Assembly (NCBI GenBank): GCA_026120185.1
Contig: JANUWF010001617.1
Location: forward strand, 1,426,001 to 1,490,000
Length of the DNA stretch: 64,000 nt
Direction: 5' to 3'
Origin: Voacanga thouarsii
Taxonomy: Eukaryota; Streptophyta; Magnoliopsida; Gentianales; Apocynaceae
Shown: positions 49,610 to 60,464 of the stretch, one piece after another
Numbering within the stretch: the first letter of the stretch is position 1
Layout of the letters: the number at the start of each line of letters is the position of its first letter
Made by a program: the position numbers and the translations under genes
Notes under the pieces: generated by a model
Told to the model about the DNA's origin: nothing
Seen by the model: only the letters and a program-made list of their open reading frames with translations
The model's database searches: none

Positions 49610-50893
49610 TCAATCTTTTTGAATCTCAACCAATCCATCCTCTTGTGTATTCATGACTTCTGATTCATATTCAAAGCACTCCACCTCTTCTGATTCACTC
49701 TCTTCTCCCCGACCATTAACATTCAACTCAGCATCACCTTTAAACAGTCCCCGGCGTCCCATAACAACAAGATCAAGAAGCTTTCGCCTTGCCTCATATA
49801 CTGGATTTGGCTCAATCAAGCATCCTCTCTGATAGGCTTCTCTTAGAAACACAGTGTGCCTCTTTCCTTTGGTGGACAAATAAAACATCCCAGGGTGATC
49901 CAAGAACAAATCCCGTATGTTCAATTCAAGTCCAAACCACTTCCTAAATTGGCTAATCTTCTCCACCTCCACCATCTTCTCGACAGTTAAACCTATGAAC
50001 TCATGAACAATTCCAACTGCTCGCTTCTCCATTCTCTTCCTTGCATACTTAGTCTTCCTCTTCTCTTCAATCCCCATTTCCTCATAAGGTCCAATGTAAG
50101 GCAAGCTTTGCCATTCTTTAACTTTAGCCTTCAAATTTTTCTTCAACCTCATCCCTGGTGGATAACCATGCTTAAAACTATACTGGATTTCTGTCCTATC
50201 AACACTACACTCCTCCATACAACACTCCACTAGTCTCCAATTTTCAACTGCAGAAATTAAACCATTCCTGTCAGTTTGATTAACTAGCTTTAACACATGG
50301 GTATTAGGCTCATGTCCAGGACCAAGTGCAAATATATTCGGGTTTTTCGTGATTACCGATTCCTCAAAGTCATCCGGGAGGCCAAAGTCTTTCCAGACTT
50401 TGAAAATGGCCCGCAAAGGCAGCGTCTTCGTGGGTGACATGGAGAGAAGACGGACCAATCTGTCCACGACAAGCGATAATGAAGCTTTAATAGCCTGAGA
50501 TTCTTGCTGAAAGATTTGGAGAGCAATTGGTGTAAGGGTGCAAAAGGGCTGGAATTTGGTGGGGTGGTTAAAGACATGGAAGATATGTGGATACCTCCGG
50601 ACGAAGGCCGTGGCACCGCGGTTGAGGTGTAGTTTTTGGGAAAGCCGGTTAAGGAAGTCGAGGGAGACTGAGGGAGGGGGTGCCTCTGAGGAGAATGTAT
50701 GGGTGGCAAGGATGAGGTCTTGGATGGAGATTACTTTCAGGAGGTTTTTGTACTTCTCCATGAGTTTCTCGAAAGTGGGATCTCGAGCTCTGGAGGCTAC
50801 ATACTGAGCTGAAGTGGTTTTAGTACGGATAATGGTGGTGGACGTGGGTGGAGTAAGGGAGTAGATGAGTCTCTTGACGCTTCTGATAGCCAT
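49610..50893 (-). CDS. PORR-domain (WTF1/RPD1 family) organelle RNA-binding protein
   Basis: Plant organelle RNA recognition proteins bind organellar group II introns or related transcripts and promote splicing. The single uninterrupted frame (427 aa from the chosen start) has a basic N-terminus rich in S/T/R that fits a mitochondrial presequence. It is followed by RARDPTFEKLMEKYKNLLKV, which opens the PORR domain, and FLNRLSQKLHLNRGATAFVRRYPHIF. Later blocks are YIGPYEEMGI, RKRMEKRAVGIVHEF, FGLELNIRDLFLDHPGMFYL and TVFLREAY, all typical of the family. An acidic tail closes it. The start at 50893 (MAIRSVKRLIYSL) is preferred; an in-frame ATG at 50992 would add 33 residues. Lack of introns is normal for PORR genes. 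A copia LTR ends 190 bp upstream. Confidence 0.9.
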   Translation of the reverse strand: MAIRSVKRLIYSLTPPTSTTIIRTKTTSAQYVASRARDPTFEKLMEKYKNLLKVISIQDLILATHTFSSEAPPPSVSLDFLNRLSQKLHLNRGATAFVRRYPHIFHVFNHPTKFQPFCTLTPIALQIFQQESQAIKASLSLVVDRLVRLLSMSPTKTLPLRAIFKVWKDFGLPDDFEESVITKNPNIFALGPGHEPNTHVLKLVNQTDRNGLISAVENWRLVECCMEECSVDRTEIQYSFKHGYPPGMRLKKNLKAKVKEWQSLPYIGPYEEMGIEEKRKTKYARKRMEKRAVGIVHEFIGLTVEKMVEVEKISQFRKWFGLELNIRDLFLDHPGMFYLSTKGKRHTVFLREAYQRGCLIEPNPVYEARRKLLDLVVMGRRGLFKGDAELNVNGRGEESESEEVECFEYESEVMNTQEDGLVEIQKD

Positions 50894-51083
50894 TGATGGG
50901 TGGCACCGGGCGGAAGTCGCCGATAGTGGAGGAGGACGACGGGGCTGCGCCACTGCCACGGAAGGAGTAATAAAAGGACTGTTACGCCACAAGTGTCATC
51001 ATTTTTCACAAAATAAAAAAAAAAAAAAAGAGGGGTCGGGGTTTGAAAATAACAATTCCCAGAAAATTAATTTAAGTGGGAAT

Positions 51084-51435
51084 TGTTATGAATTATTGGA
51101 ATCTCCATTAATTAGTGGATGCTCCACTAATTATGGATTTATGTGAATTATTAGAAGATTTTTATGGATGTCCACCGTTTAGTGAAGACACCACTAATTG
51201 AGATTAGTTGAAGATGATGTATGTCATGATGTATTCCACTAATTAGAGTTCTATAAATAGAGTTATACTCTAAGCTTGTAATACAACATCATTTTGTGAA
51301 AGAAATATTAGAAAAAGAATTGTGAGAGAAAGAAAGAGAGAAGTTTGAAGAGAAATTTTTGTGTAAATAATAGTTAGAATTTTCTTAGTGTGTAGTGTGT
51401 AGATTTTATTCTAACACTACCCTAATTTTATAACA
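51084..51435 (+). repeat. 5' LTR of copia element B
   Basis: 352 bp, TG...CA ends, with a TATA-like ctataaatag at about 51251-51260. Confidence 0.96.
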
Positions 51436-51437
51436 CG

Positions 51438-51450
51438 TTATCAGCACGAG
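51438..51450 (+). other. Primer-binding site of copia element B
   Basis: TTATCAGCACGAG, two bases after the LTR. It is the motif usual after LTRs of this copia lineage; element C has a related ttattagcacgaa at 56661. Confidence 0.75.
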
Positions 51451-51499
51451 TCTCTGCCGTTATTAAAGCCAGAAGACAGGTACGCATTTATTGATCTCT

Positions 51500-52075
51500 A
51501 TGGCTAACCTCGCTAAATTCAAATTTGCAGCCCTTCTAAATGCTAAAAAAAAGAGATCCATATGTCATATGGATAAAAAGAAAGATTTGACTACCTGAAG
51601 ATGGTCGTACTACCCACTGCACGGTATGAATGGTTGCACCTGAAGTTGCAAGATTGTAAAACCGTGAACTCCGTGATGTATAAAACTACATCTTAGTTAA
51701 AATTTTTGCGGAGAAAAAGTTACTGATGAAGTTCATTTGGAGAAGACATTCTCCACTTTTCATACCTCGAATATTGTCATGCAGTAACAATATCGAGAAA
51801 AATGATATCTAAAATTGACAGATTTAACATGAGTTATTATTGAGAAATCATGAAGCCAGATGAACTGGCTCAACAGCACTCCCAGAAGTGAATGTTGTTG
51901 GCTCCAGCAGAAGCCATCGTTATAGTCGTAGTTGTGGCAGTGGCCGTGGTTATGGTCATGGACACACTCGATATTTCCCTTATCACAGAAAAATACTGAC
52001 CACCTGAAGTGCAACAGAAAAGATAATAAGGGGAAAAAAATATTTCCATTAATAAGAAGCATCACATCTTTTATT
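51500..52075 (+). pseudogene. gag remnant of copia element B
   Basis: Begins ATGGCTAACCTCGC and continues in shifted frames through EWLHLKLQDCKTVNSV, DEVHLEKTFSTFH and a glycine/arginine-type repeat read in broken form. Several stops and frameshifts. The similarity ends close to 52075, just before the stop codon of the antisense RWP-RK gene; no zinc knuckle is found after it. Confidence 0.75.
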
Positions 52076-52082
52076 CATATCA

Positions 52083-53425
52083 CTAGTGTTCATATGAACT
52101 TGAGGATACATGCTTATAGTTGTTCTTTTGTAATTGAGCTGACAAATTTAAAATGAAGGTTTGTAATTGTTCTTTTTCAATGTTTACATTAGAGGAAGAC
52201 AAACAATTAGTAATTATAGACTTCAGCTCCTCTTTTTCGGCATCCTCCTCCTTTTCTTTCCCCTTTGAGCCAGCATCGAGACTAGCAGCAGAATTAGCCG
52301 TAAAATTACTGCGAAATGAGTTTTGGGATTTTATGATCCCCTTAAGTTTATTATAATTAAATTTCTTATTATATTTGGCCTTGAAGCATGCTTGTCTCAA
52401 TTTCTGTGTTTGGTCCTCTAACTGCGTATTAGGACTTTCTTCCACCAACTGTTTTTCACATTCCAATATCGCAATGGCTTCTTTCAACTTCTTCTCAGCC
52501 ATATGTCCTCCTTCTTCTTTATTTTGCATCTCCTATAAATCGAAGTGATATCATCGGTTATTTACTTATAAATCTTTCATAGTTTCATACTTGCAAATTA
52601 TAAGAATGTATGAGAGAGAATCTGAACATTTTTTATTATGGTCTCCAAGCTCACCAACTTCCTGTGAGGCCATCGACGAATTCCTAACTCCCTACATCTT
52701 TTCTTGAGACGGGTTATGCAAATATTCAGTTATTTGGCTGCGCTCTTGATTGGTAGGTAAAAGTACTGCGAAATTGTTTCTCTTGATAGTGTCTGGGAGT
52801 TATTGCCCTTCTTCTCTCTCTGCCTCTTAATCATCTTCTTCTCCCCAGGAATTTTGTCTGCAATAATATCTTGAACTTCGATATTATGCATTTCATGAGT
52901 ACTTACTCCGACTTCGTTGCCAAGACCACTCATTATTTCTCCTAGAAAAAGAAAATATTATCAGTAAAAGTAATACCATTCAAAATCCATGTTTAAATGT
53001 ATAATAACCTGGAATCATATTCTAGCTTTGTTCAAAATCAATTAGAGAGTAGAAAGGATCATGCACAAGCATATCCTCATTCAAAGGAATAACATCAAGA
53101 GGAACAGTATCAAAAGCAGTCTCTTGTAGGGGTAGATCAACTTGGTCCAAAGCAGTATGTTCAAAACTTCTATTGATTTACATAAAAAACAAACCAAAAG
53201 AGAGTTTAATTTCATTATCAAGCACACTAAAAACAAATGGAAGCCCTCAAAGGTATTTCACCTGAAATTAGGAGGAAGCGGTTGGTTTGGAAAGGAAAAC
53301 ATATCAAAATCTTCTATGTTCGAATTAGACAGAAGCGGTTGGTTTGGAAAGGAAAATACATCAAAATCTGTTGCAGAAACCGAGTCAAAATTTGACCATG
53401 TCTCAAATGAATTACGAGTCTCCAT
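52083..53425 (-). pseudogene. RWP-RK (RKD-type) transcription factor gene, antisense inside copia element B
   Basis: RKD proteins are plant transcription factors active in egg cells and early embryos. Exons (minus) 53262-53425, 53009-53169, 52622-52941 and 52083-52532 join in consistent phases into 365 codons. Exon 1 has an internal duplication (FSFPNQPLLSN / FSFPNQPLPPN). Exon 3 holds the RWP-RK domain: TISQYFYLPIKSAAK, then LNICITRLKKRCRELG and RRWPHRKLVSLETIIKNVQ. Exon 4 is a helical, charged C-terminus. Lesions: TAG at 53022-53024, TAA at 52730-52732 where Glu is expected, and a mutated donor after 52622 (at for gt). It replaces protease and the integrase core; its stop codon lies within about 10 bp of the left joint. 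The family is clear; function in this copy is unlikely. Confidence 0.85.
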
Positions 53426-53490
53426 ATCTGCTTTGTGATTTTTGTTTTTTGTGTTTACTAATGACTGATGACTGAGATATATATCGATAC

Positions 53491-53492
<2 letters not shown>

Positions 53493-53530
<38 letters not shown>
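53493..53530 (+). repeat. (AT)n microsatellite upstream of the RWP-RK gene
   Basis: About 38 bp of AT dinucleotides in the presumed 5' leader of the antisense gene. Confidence 0.95.
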
Positions 53531-53532
<2 letters not shown>

Positions 53533-53699
53533 GTATGAGGAAGAAGAAGAGGTAGATGGTAGGTAGAGGGTCGGAGGAAAAGAAAAGACAAGAGAGGAAG
53601 AGGAAAAGTCGATACCGGGAAGAGTGAAAAAAAAAAGGAGATATTTTTCTTGGCATTTCCTGCTTGTCATCATTTTCTTATATTTCTTTTCTTATTCTC

Positions 53700-55882
53700 T
53701 TGTGAAATCATTATTCCCTAAATTAGGGGGAGAACAGAAACAGTACAAGAAAGATCGTGATTGGATAACATCATTAAATTATCTTGATCCGCATACAAGC
53801 GCGTGTGAACTTGAAGTTCAAAAGATAATTCATTTGTAAAGCATTGCAAATCAAATGACAGACGCTTTTGTTGACTCTAGAAGAGTAATAAAATCGCATA
53901 TGCCAGCTATAAATGCTCCTATTCTAATTGAAGTTCCAACAGAACAAAAGATTTTACATATAGCTGCTGAGCCAAAAGCATGCCAGAAGCATGGCCGACC
54001 TCTTGGTTCTAAAGATAAAAATCCTCGAAAGAAGAGAGGATTAATGGTCTAGATGATCATATTAAAGCAAAGAATGATAAAGACCAAGAGAAAACTTATG
54101 ACAAAGAGCCAGACATAAATGAAAGTAACACTGAAATTTCTATCAATTATACCACTTCCGGTAGAAGTTGGAATCGGATAGAAACAATTATTGATCATAT
54201 ATTTACATATAATATCTCTTGATGTTATACATGATAATGATGATCCTGAACCAATATCAATTGATGAATGTCGGCATAGAAAAGATTGGCTGCAATGGAA
54301 AGATGCGATTCAATCGGAGTTAAATGCACTGACAAAATGTAAAGTCTTCGGATCTGCAGTCCGAACACCAGAAGGTGTAAAACTTGTTGGCTACAAATAG
54401 ATATTTGTGCGGAAGTGCAATGAAAAGAGTGAAATCGTTCGATATAAAGCGCGATTAGTAGCCCAAGGTTTTTCACAAAGACCAGGTATTGATTATGATT
54501 AAACTTATTCTCCTGTTGTTGATGCTATTATACTCCGATATCTTATCAGTTTGGCAGTACATGAAAAGATAGATATGCGCCTATTAGATGTTGTCACTGC
54601 TTACTTGTATGGAAATTTAGAAAATGATGTTTACATGAAAATCCCTGAAGGATTTCATATGCCTGAAGCATATAAACATTATCCTCGTGAAAATTACTCC
54701 ATCAAGTTGCAGAAATCATTATATGGCCTGAAGCAATCTAGGCGCATGTGGTTCACACGTCTTAGTGAATATTTATTGAAAGCGGGATTTAAAAATGACC
54801 AGGTATGTCCATGTGTTTTTATTAAGAAACCTGGTTCTAAATTTGTGATATTAGCTATATATGTTGATGATATTAATCTTATTGGAACTCCTGAAGAGTT
54901 CCAAGAAACAATTGATTATTTAAAAAGAGAATTCGAAATCAAGGATTTTGGTAAAACCAAATTTTGCCTTGGTTTACAAATTGAACATCTGGAGAGTGGA
55001 ACATTTATTCATCAATCAACATATACAGCAAAAGTGCTAAAAAGATTTTACATGGACAAAGCACATCCATTGAGTATTCCAATGATCGTCCGATCATTAA
55101 ATGTGGATAAAGATCATTTCCGACCTCAAGAAAATGATGAAGAACTCCTTGGTCCTGAAGTACCATATCTCAGTATAATTGGTGCATTGATGTATCTTGC
55201 TAATACTACACGATCTGATATTGCTTTTGCTGTCAATTTATTAGCAAGATTTAGTTCTTCACCAACACGACGACATTGGAATGGAATTAAACAAGTCCTT
55301 CGATATCTCCAAGGTACAATTGATCTCGGATTATTTTATTCAAATAAAACCAGTCCAACATTGATAGGTTATGTAGATACTTGTTATTTATCTGATCCAC
55401 ATAAAGCATGTTCTCAAACGGGCTATCTATTTACATGTGGAAATACTGCTATATCATGGCGTTCTACGAAACAATCTATAGCAGCTACTTCTTCAAATCA
55501 TGCTGAAATTATAGCCATTCATGAAGCAAGTCGAGAATGTGTATGGATAAGATCCATGATTCATTATATCCGAGAAAGTTGTGGATTATCATCAATCAAA
55601 GATATTCCAACTCCTCTTTATGAAGACAATGCAGCTTGCATAGCTCAATTACGATGATGATATATTAAAGGAGATCGGACAAAACATATTTCACCAAAAT
55701 TCTTCTTTACTCATGAACTCCAGAAGAAATGTGAAATTGATGTGCTACAAATTCGGTCATGTGATAACCTCGCAGATATTTTCACGAAGACTTTACCGAC
55801 TGCAATATTTGAGAAGTTGAGATATAAAATCGGTATGCGTCGGTTTAAAGATTTAAAGGAATCATCTCATCAGGGGGAGTAA
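53700..55882 (+). pseudogene. Integrase tail, reverse transcriptase and RNase H of copia element B
   Basis: Starts with the post-integrase linker (LFPKLGGEQK, ACELEVQKIIHL, GRPLGSKDKNPRKKRG). Reverse transcriptase follows with KDWLQWKDAIQSELNAL, the QKSLYGLKQS block and the YVDD active site (YVDDINLIG). A 368-codon stretch (54551-55657) is open. RNase H has CYLSDPHKACSQTG and TSSNHAEIIA. It closes with KHISPKFFFTHEL and the stop at 55880-55882. Stops are few: GYK-stop near 54400, one near 54500 and one near 55656. It is therefore younger or less decayed than element A, but lacks protease and integrase core. Confidence 0.9.
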
Positions 55883-56000
55883 TAAACAGACATATAGAAT
55901 AGTGTACTCTTTTTCCTTCACTATATTTTTTTTTTCCCACTGAGTTTTTATCTAGTAAGGTTTTAACGAGACATATTCTTTATGTATAGATGGACATCCA

Positions 56001-56008
56001 AGGGGGAG
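56001..56008 (+). other. Polypurine tract of copia element B
   Basis: AGGGGGAG lies directly before the 3' LTR, the expected primer position for plus-strand DNA. Confidence 0.85.
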
Positions 56009-56360
56009 TGTTATGAATTATTGGAATCTCCATTAATTAGTGGAGGCTCCACTAATTATGGATTTATGTGAATTATTAGAAGATTTTTATGGATGTCCAC
56101 CATTTAGTGGAGACACCACTAATTGAGATTAGTTGAAGATGATGTATGCCGTGATGTATTCCACTAATTAGAGCTCTATAAATAGAGCTATACTCTAAGC
56201 TTGTAATACACCATCATTTTGTGAAAGAAATATTAGAAAAAGAATTGTGAGAGAAAGAAAGAGAGAAGTTTGAAGAGAAATTTTTGTGCAAAGAATAGTT
56301 AGAATTTTCTTAGTGTGTAGTGTGTAGATTTTATTCTAACACTACCCTAATTTTATAACA
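56009..56360 (+). repeat. 3' LTR of copia element B
   Basis: 352 bp, colinear with 51084-51435 and with no length difference. Confidence 0.96.
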
Positions 56361-56456
56361 GGAATAAATTTCTTATAATTCAAACTAAAATTTTAATTAA
56401 AAATAATATTAATTTAAATATTTTTATTTTCTAAAAATTTTTATATACTTATATTT

Positions 56457-56660
56457 GTTATGAAATATGAAAAGTCGAGTGGCGGTTTATTTTTTTGAAA
56501 ATAATATGGCTGTTCGTATATTGTGACAGATTATTTTTTAACATTATTAAATTTATTTCTTAACCTTCCAAATTCTGTAACATTTCAAATTTTATATCGA
56601 AACCTTTATAAATATGGGTCATATGTAAACAAACGAATAATGAATTAATGAAATCGTATC
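56457..56660 (+). repeat. Truncated 5' LTR of copia element C
   Basis: Colinear with the first ~205 bp of 59318-59601 (tgaaatatgaaaag-tc-agtggcggtttat onward). The last ~80 bp are missing. Confidence 0.85.
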
Positions 56661-56948
56661 TTATTAGCACGAAACTCTACCGAAATTGTTTTACTAAATG
56701 TTATAATCACGGTGACACTATTGAGTTTGCTATAACAAAAGAGGAAGGTGGGTATTTTTTTTTTTTGTTGTTTGACGGTTCTGTGGAAATCATATATTTA
56801 TGAGAATTGCTTGGTTTCGTCATCTTTCTTAGGAAGCTTAACGTGATTACTGGAAATGTCCAAAAGAATTAAAAGTTTACTTTTAATATGTTCCTTTTAT
56901 GTTTTATATTTTTTGCATTGTAATAGTAATTAGCGTTTAAATTTTTTT

Positions 56949-59113
56949 TTGTTTGAGTATTTAATATTTTGTTATGTCCGGATGACTATTATTCCGCTTA
57001 CTGGATACACAAGTGGCATTGAAGATATATGCCTAATTGATAGTGGTATAACGCACACCATATTAAAAGATAGAAACTATTTCTCTTACCTGCAGATAGG
57101 AGAAACAAATGTTAATACTATAAGTGGTAGTGTAAAGTTGATTGAAAGCTCTGGAATAGCTAATATTATATTACCTAGAGGGACAAAATACAATTCCTAT
57201 AGTTATTGAATCAAAAACACGTCGAAACGTGGATGACCCATTGGTTCAAAAGATAAAAATTTTCGAAAGAAAAGAGGATTAAATGATCAAAATGATCCTA
57301 TTGAAGAATTAGGAAAAAAAGATCAAGTGGAAACTGATGAAAAGATCCAAATATTTGAAAATAGTGAATAGAATAGTGAAATGTCCATTAATTATATAAC
57401 TTTCGGCAGAAGTTGGAATCGGACAGAAATAACTATTGATGATATTTTTACATACAATATAGCATTTGAAGTGTTAAAAGATAATGAAGACCTTGAACCA
57501 ACATCAGTTGAAGAATATTGTTATAGAAATGATTGGCCAAAATGGAAATATGCGATTCAATCGGAGTTAAACTCACTTTCAAAGCGTGAAGTTTTTTGAC
57601 CTGTAGTCCAAACAGTAGAAGGTGTAAAACCAATTGGTTATAAATGGATATTTATGCGAAAGCGAAATGAAAATAATGAAGTCGTAAGATATAAAACACG
57701 ACTTGTGGTACAAGGTTTTTCGCAAAAATCGAATATTGATTACGATGAAACATATTCACCTGTGGTGGATGTAATTACACTCCGATACCTTGTGAGTCTA
57801 GTAGTACGTGAAAAGATTGACATGTGTCTAATGAATGTTGTGACTGCTTATTTATATAGGAACATTGATAATGATATTTATATGAAAATCCCAGAAGAAT
57901 TTAGTATGCCTGAAGCATATAATTCTAACCCTCGTGAAAATTATTCCATTTAATTACAAAAGTCATTATATAGTTTAAAGCAATCTGGACGCATGTGGTA
58001 TAATCGTCTTAATGAATATTTATTGAAATTAGGATATAAAAATGATCCACTATATCCATGCATTTTTATTAAGAAATCTGAATATGGTTTTGTAATACTT
58101 GCGATATATATTGATGATATTAACCTTATTGGGACTCTAGAAGAACTCCAAAAGGTAAGAATAGCTCGAAGCAATAATTTGAAATCAAGTATTTTGGCAA
58201 AATTAAGTTTTGTCTTGGTTTACAAATTGAGTATCTGGAATATGATATTTTTATTAATCAATCAACATATACAACAAAAGTTCTTAAAAGATTTTACATG
58301 GACAAAACACATCCATTAAGTTCTCCAATAGTCGTGAGATCATTAGATATAAATAAAGATCATTTTCGACCTCGGGAAGATAATGAAGAACTACTTGATC
58401 CTGAAGTACCCTATCTCAGTGCAATTTGCGCATTGATGTACCTTGCTAATAATACTAGACATGATATAGTATTTTCTGTGAATTTATTAACAAGATTCAG
58501 TTCTTTCCCAACACGACGACATTGGAATGGGATTAAATATACCCTAAGATATCTCTAAGGGACAATAGATCTTGGATTATTTTATTCAAATAAAATCAGT
58601 CCAATGTTGATTGGATATATTGATGCTGGGTTATCTATTCGATCTACATAAAGCACGTTCTCAAGCTGATTATTTATTTACACGTAGTGGTGCTGCTATA
58701 TCATGGTACTCTACAAAACAATTTATAACAGCTACTTCTTCTAATCATGCTGAAATTATAGTTATTCACGAGGCAAGCCGAGAATATGTGTGGTTGAGAT
58801 CAATGATCCACTATATCCGAGAAAATTATGGATTACCTTCTGAAAAAGAAAATTCAATACCTCTTTATGAAGACAATACAGCTTGTATAACTCAATTAAG
58901 AGGTGGATATATTAAATGAGATATGACAAAATATATTTCACCAAAATTTTTCTTTACTCACGAACTCTAAAAAAGAGGTGAAATTGATGTGCAACAGATT
59001 TAATCACGTGATATTTTGGCAAATTTACACACTAAGACATTGCCGACTGCTTCATTTGAAAAATTAGTACATAAAATTGGAATGCATCGGTTGAAAGATA
59101 TAAAGTCATCTTG
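56949..59113 (+). pseudogene. pol remnant of copia element C
   Basis: Protease region with CLIDSGITHTILKD (active-site DSG kept) runs to about 57205. It then jumps to the post-integrase linker (PIGSKDKNFRKKRG), so the integrase core is deleted. Reverse transcriptase has VVTAYLY, KNDPLYPCIFIKK and YIDDINLIG (the usual YVDD has V to I); a frameshift follows near 58155. RNase H has TSSNHAEIIVIHEASREYVW and HISPKF-like sequence. At least six stops or shifts. Confidence 0.85.
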
Positions 59114-59317
59114 AAGATGTTATTAAGAGGGGGAGTATGTGTACTGTACTCTTTTTTCCTATTAGATTTTTTCTTAGTCAAGATTTTTAATGAGGCAGTA
59201 TTCCCTCTAGGATGGAAAGTGTACTCTTTTCCTTCATTAGGTTTTTATCTCACAGGGTTTTTCCTATGAAGATTTTTTTTTTTCCGAAGTGGTTGAAAAT
59301 GAATATTCAAGGGGGAG

Positions 59318-59601
59318 GGTTATGAAATATGAAAGGTCAAGTGGCGGTTTATTTTCTTGAACATAATGTGTCTGTTCATATACTGTGACTGTTTATTTTT
59401 TAAGGTTATTAAATTCATTTCTTAACCTTTTAAATTCTGTAACTTTTCAAATTTTATATCGAAACCTCTATAAATATGGCTCATATATAAACAAACGAAT
59501 AATGAATCAATGAAATCGTACCTAAGCGATTCTCTCTCTTCTAGTATCTTTACTTTACAATTTTATATTTACTAATTATATTTTGTATCAAATTCATAAC
59601 A
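59318..59601 (+). repeat. 3' LTR of copia element C
   Basis: 284 bp ending CATAACA, preceded by the purine tract aagggggag. The full-length LTR of this element. Confidence 0.85.
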
Positions 59602-60464
59602 ATATTTTCTATCTCTCATTAATAATTGAATTTCAAATTTATTTCACATTTAATAACATTTTATTAAATTTTAATAAATTTATCTTAATATAATTTTTAT
59701 CCAAATACAATCTTGATTTAATTTAAAAATACAAGTATTAAGAATTCCATAAATTTCTTTGTCCAAAAAATAATCTAAAATTTCTTTCACGTTTAAAAAA
59801 CTCTTCTTGAAATAATATTACTTGATTCCATTTTTTAAAAAATAAAATATTTAAAATAAAAATTATTCAAAATTTTATTTCTATATGTAAGGAAAACACA
59901 CACATCAAACTGAGTAATGAGTATTTTTTTATTAATTATAATATGAATATAGATTTTGAATACTTTTTAGATATTGGTACTAAATTTTTGTTCAGTAAAA
60001 ATTATGTCAATTAAAAAATCTTAAATTCTAAAATTATGAAAAAAGTTACGAGATTGTTTCTAAATTTTGTAATAGAATAAAGGATACTTAATATAAAATT
60101 CAAAATATTATTTTTATTGCGGTTTTATATTTTCTCCCATGTTATTGTTTCTGAGAAAGAAAATTATTTTCACTTGTTATACTTTGCCAATATCACGAAA
60201 GAGTGAATTGGTGTGAAGTAGTAGTATATTTTATTAAAAAATAAAAAAAATATGTGATAAATTTGATAAACTGGTGTCAGATTAAAAGGGATCCGGGGGT
60301 GCAAAAGGGCTCTCCACGCCTTTCAATTTTCCCGGCGAAGCAGAAAAGCAACAGCTAGAATCGAGTAATGGAGAAAAGGAACTGAAGCAGCGGCAAACTG
60401 CAAGAGACACGAGCAATATTGTTAGCTTATCCCAGAATCATTTGGTTCAGGAAAGCAGTACAGA
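59602..60464. other. Upstream region of NBS1
   Basis: AT-rich spacer from the end of copia element C to the NBS1 start codon. The last ~170 bp are less AT-rich and are probably the 5' leader and core promoter. Nothing else recognised. Confidence 0.6.

Larger units (their letters stand above)
51084..56360 (+). mobile_element. Ty1/copia LTR retrotransposon B with an antisense host gene inside
   Basis: Two 352-bp LTRs (TGTTATGAAT...TTTATAACA) are flanked by the 5-bp duplication GGAAT (51079-51083 and 56361-56365). A primer-binding site and a purine tract are in place. By eye the LTRs differ at 10 positions, about 3 percent. The internal part has a gag remnant, then an RWP-RK gene on the opposite strand, then the integrase tail, reverse transcriptase and RNase H. 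Protease and the integrase core are absent, so the copy cannot move by itself. The equal LTR lengths and intact duplication show that the whole unit arrived by ordinary integration or has stayed undisturbed at its ends since. Confidence 0.95.
56457..59601 (+). mobile_element. Ty1/copia LTR retrotransposon C, shortened
   Basis: Flanked by the 5-bp duplication ATATT (56452-56456 and 59602-59606). Its pol region is clearly related to that of element B, which ends 96 bp to the left. The 5' LTR has lost its 3' part and runs directly into the primer-binding-like ttattagcacgaa. The gag and integrase core are deleted; protease, RT and RNase H remain with many stops. The 3' LTR begins GG where TG is expected. 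Confidence 0.88.

Noticed and set aside
50003..51146. Plus-strand frames over the PORR gene and its upstream region
   Set aside because: Antisense of the PORR coding sequence; no independent support.
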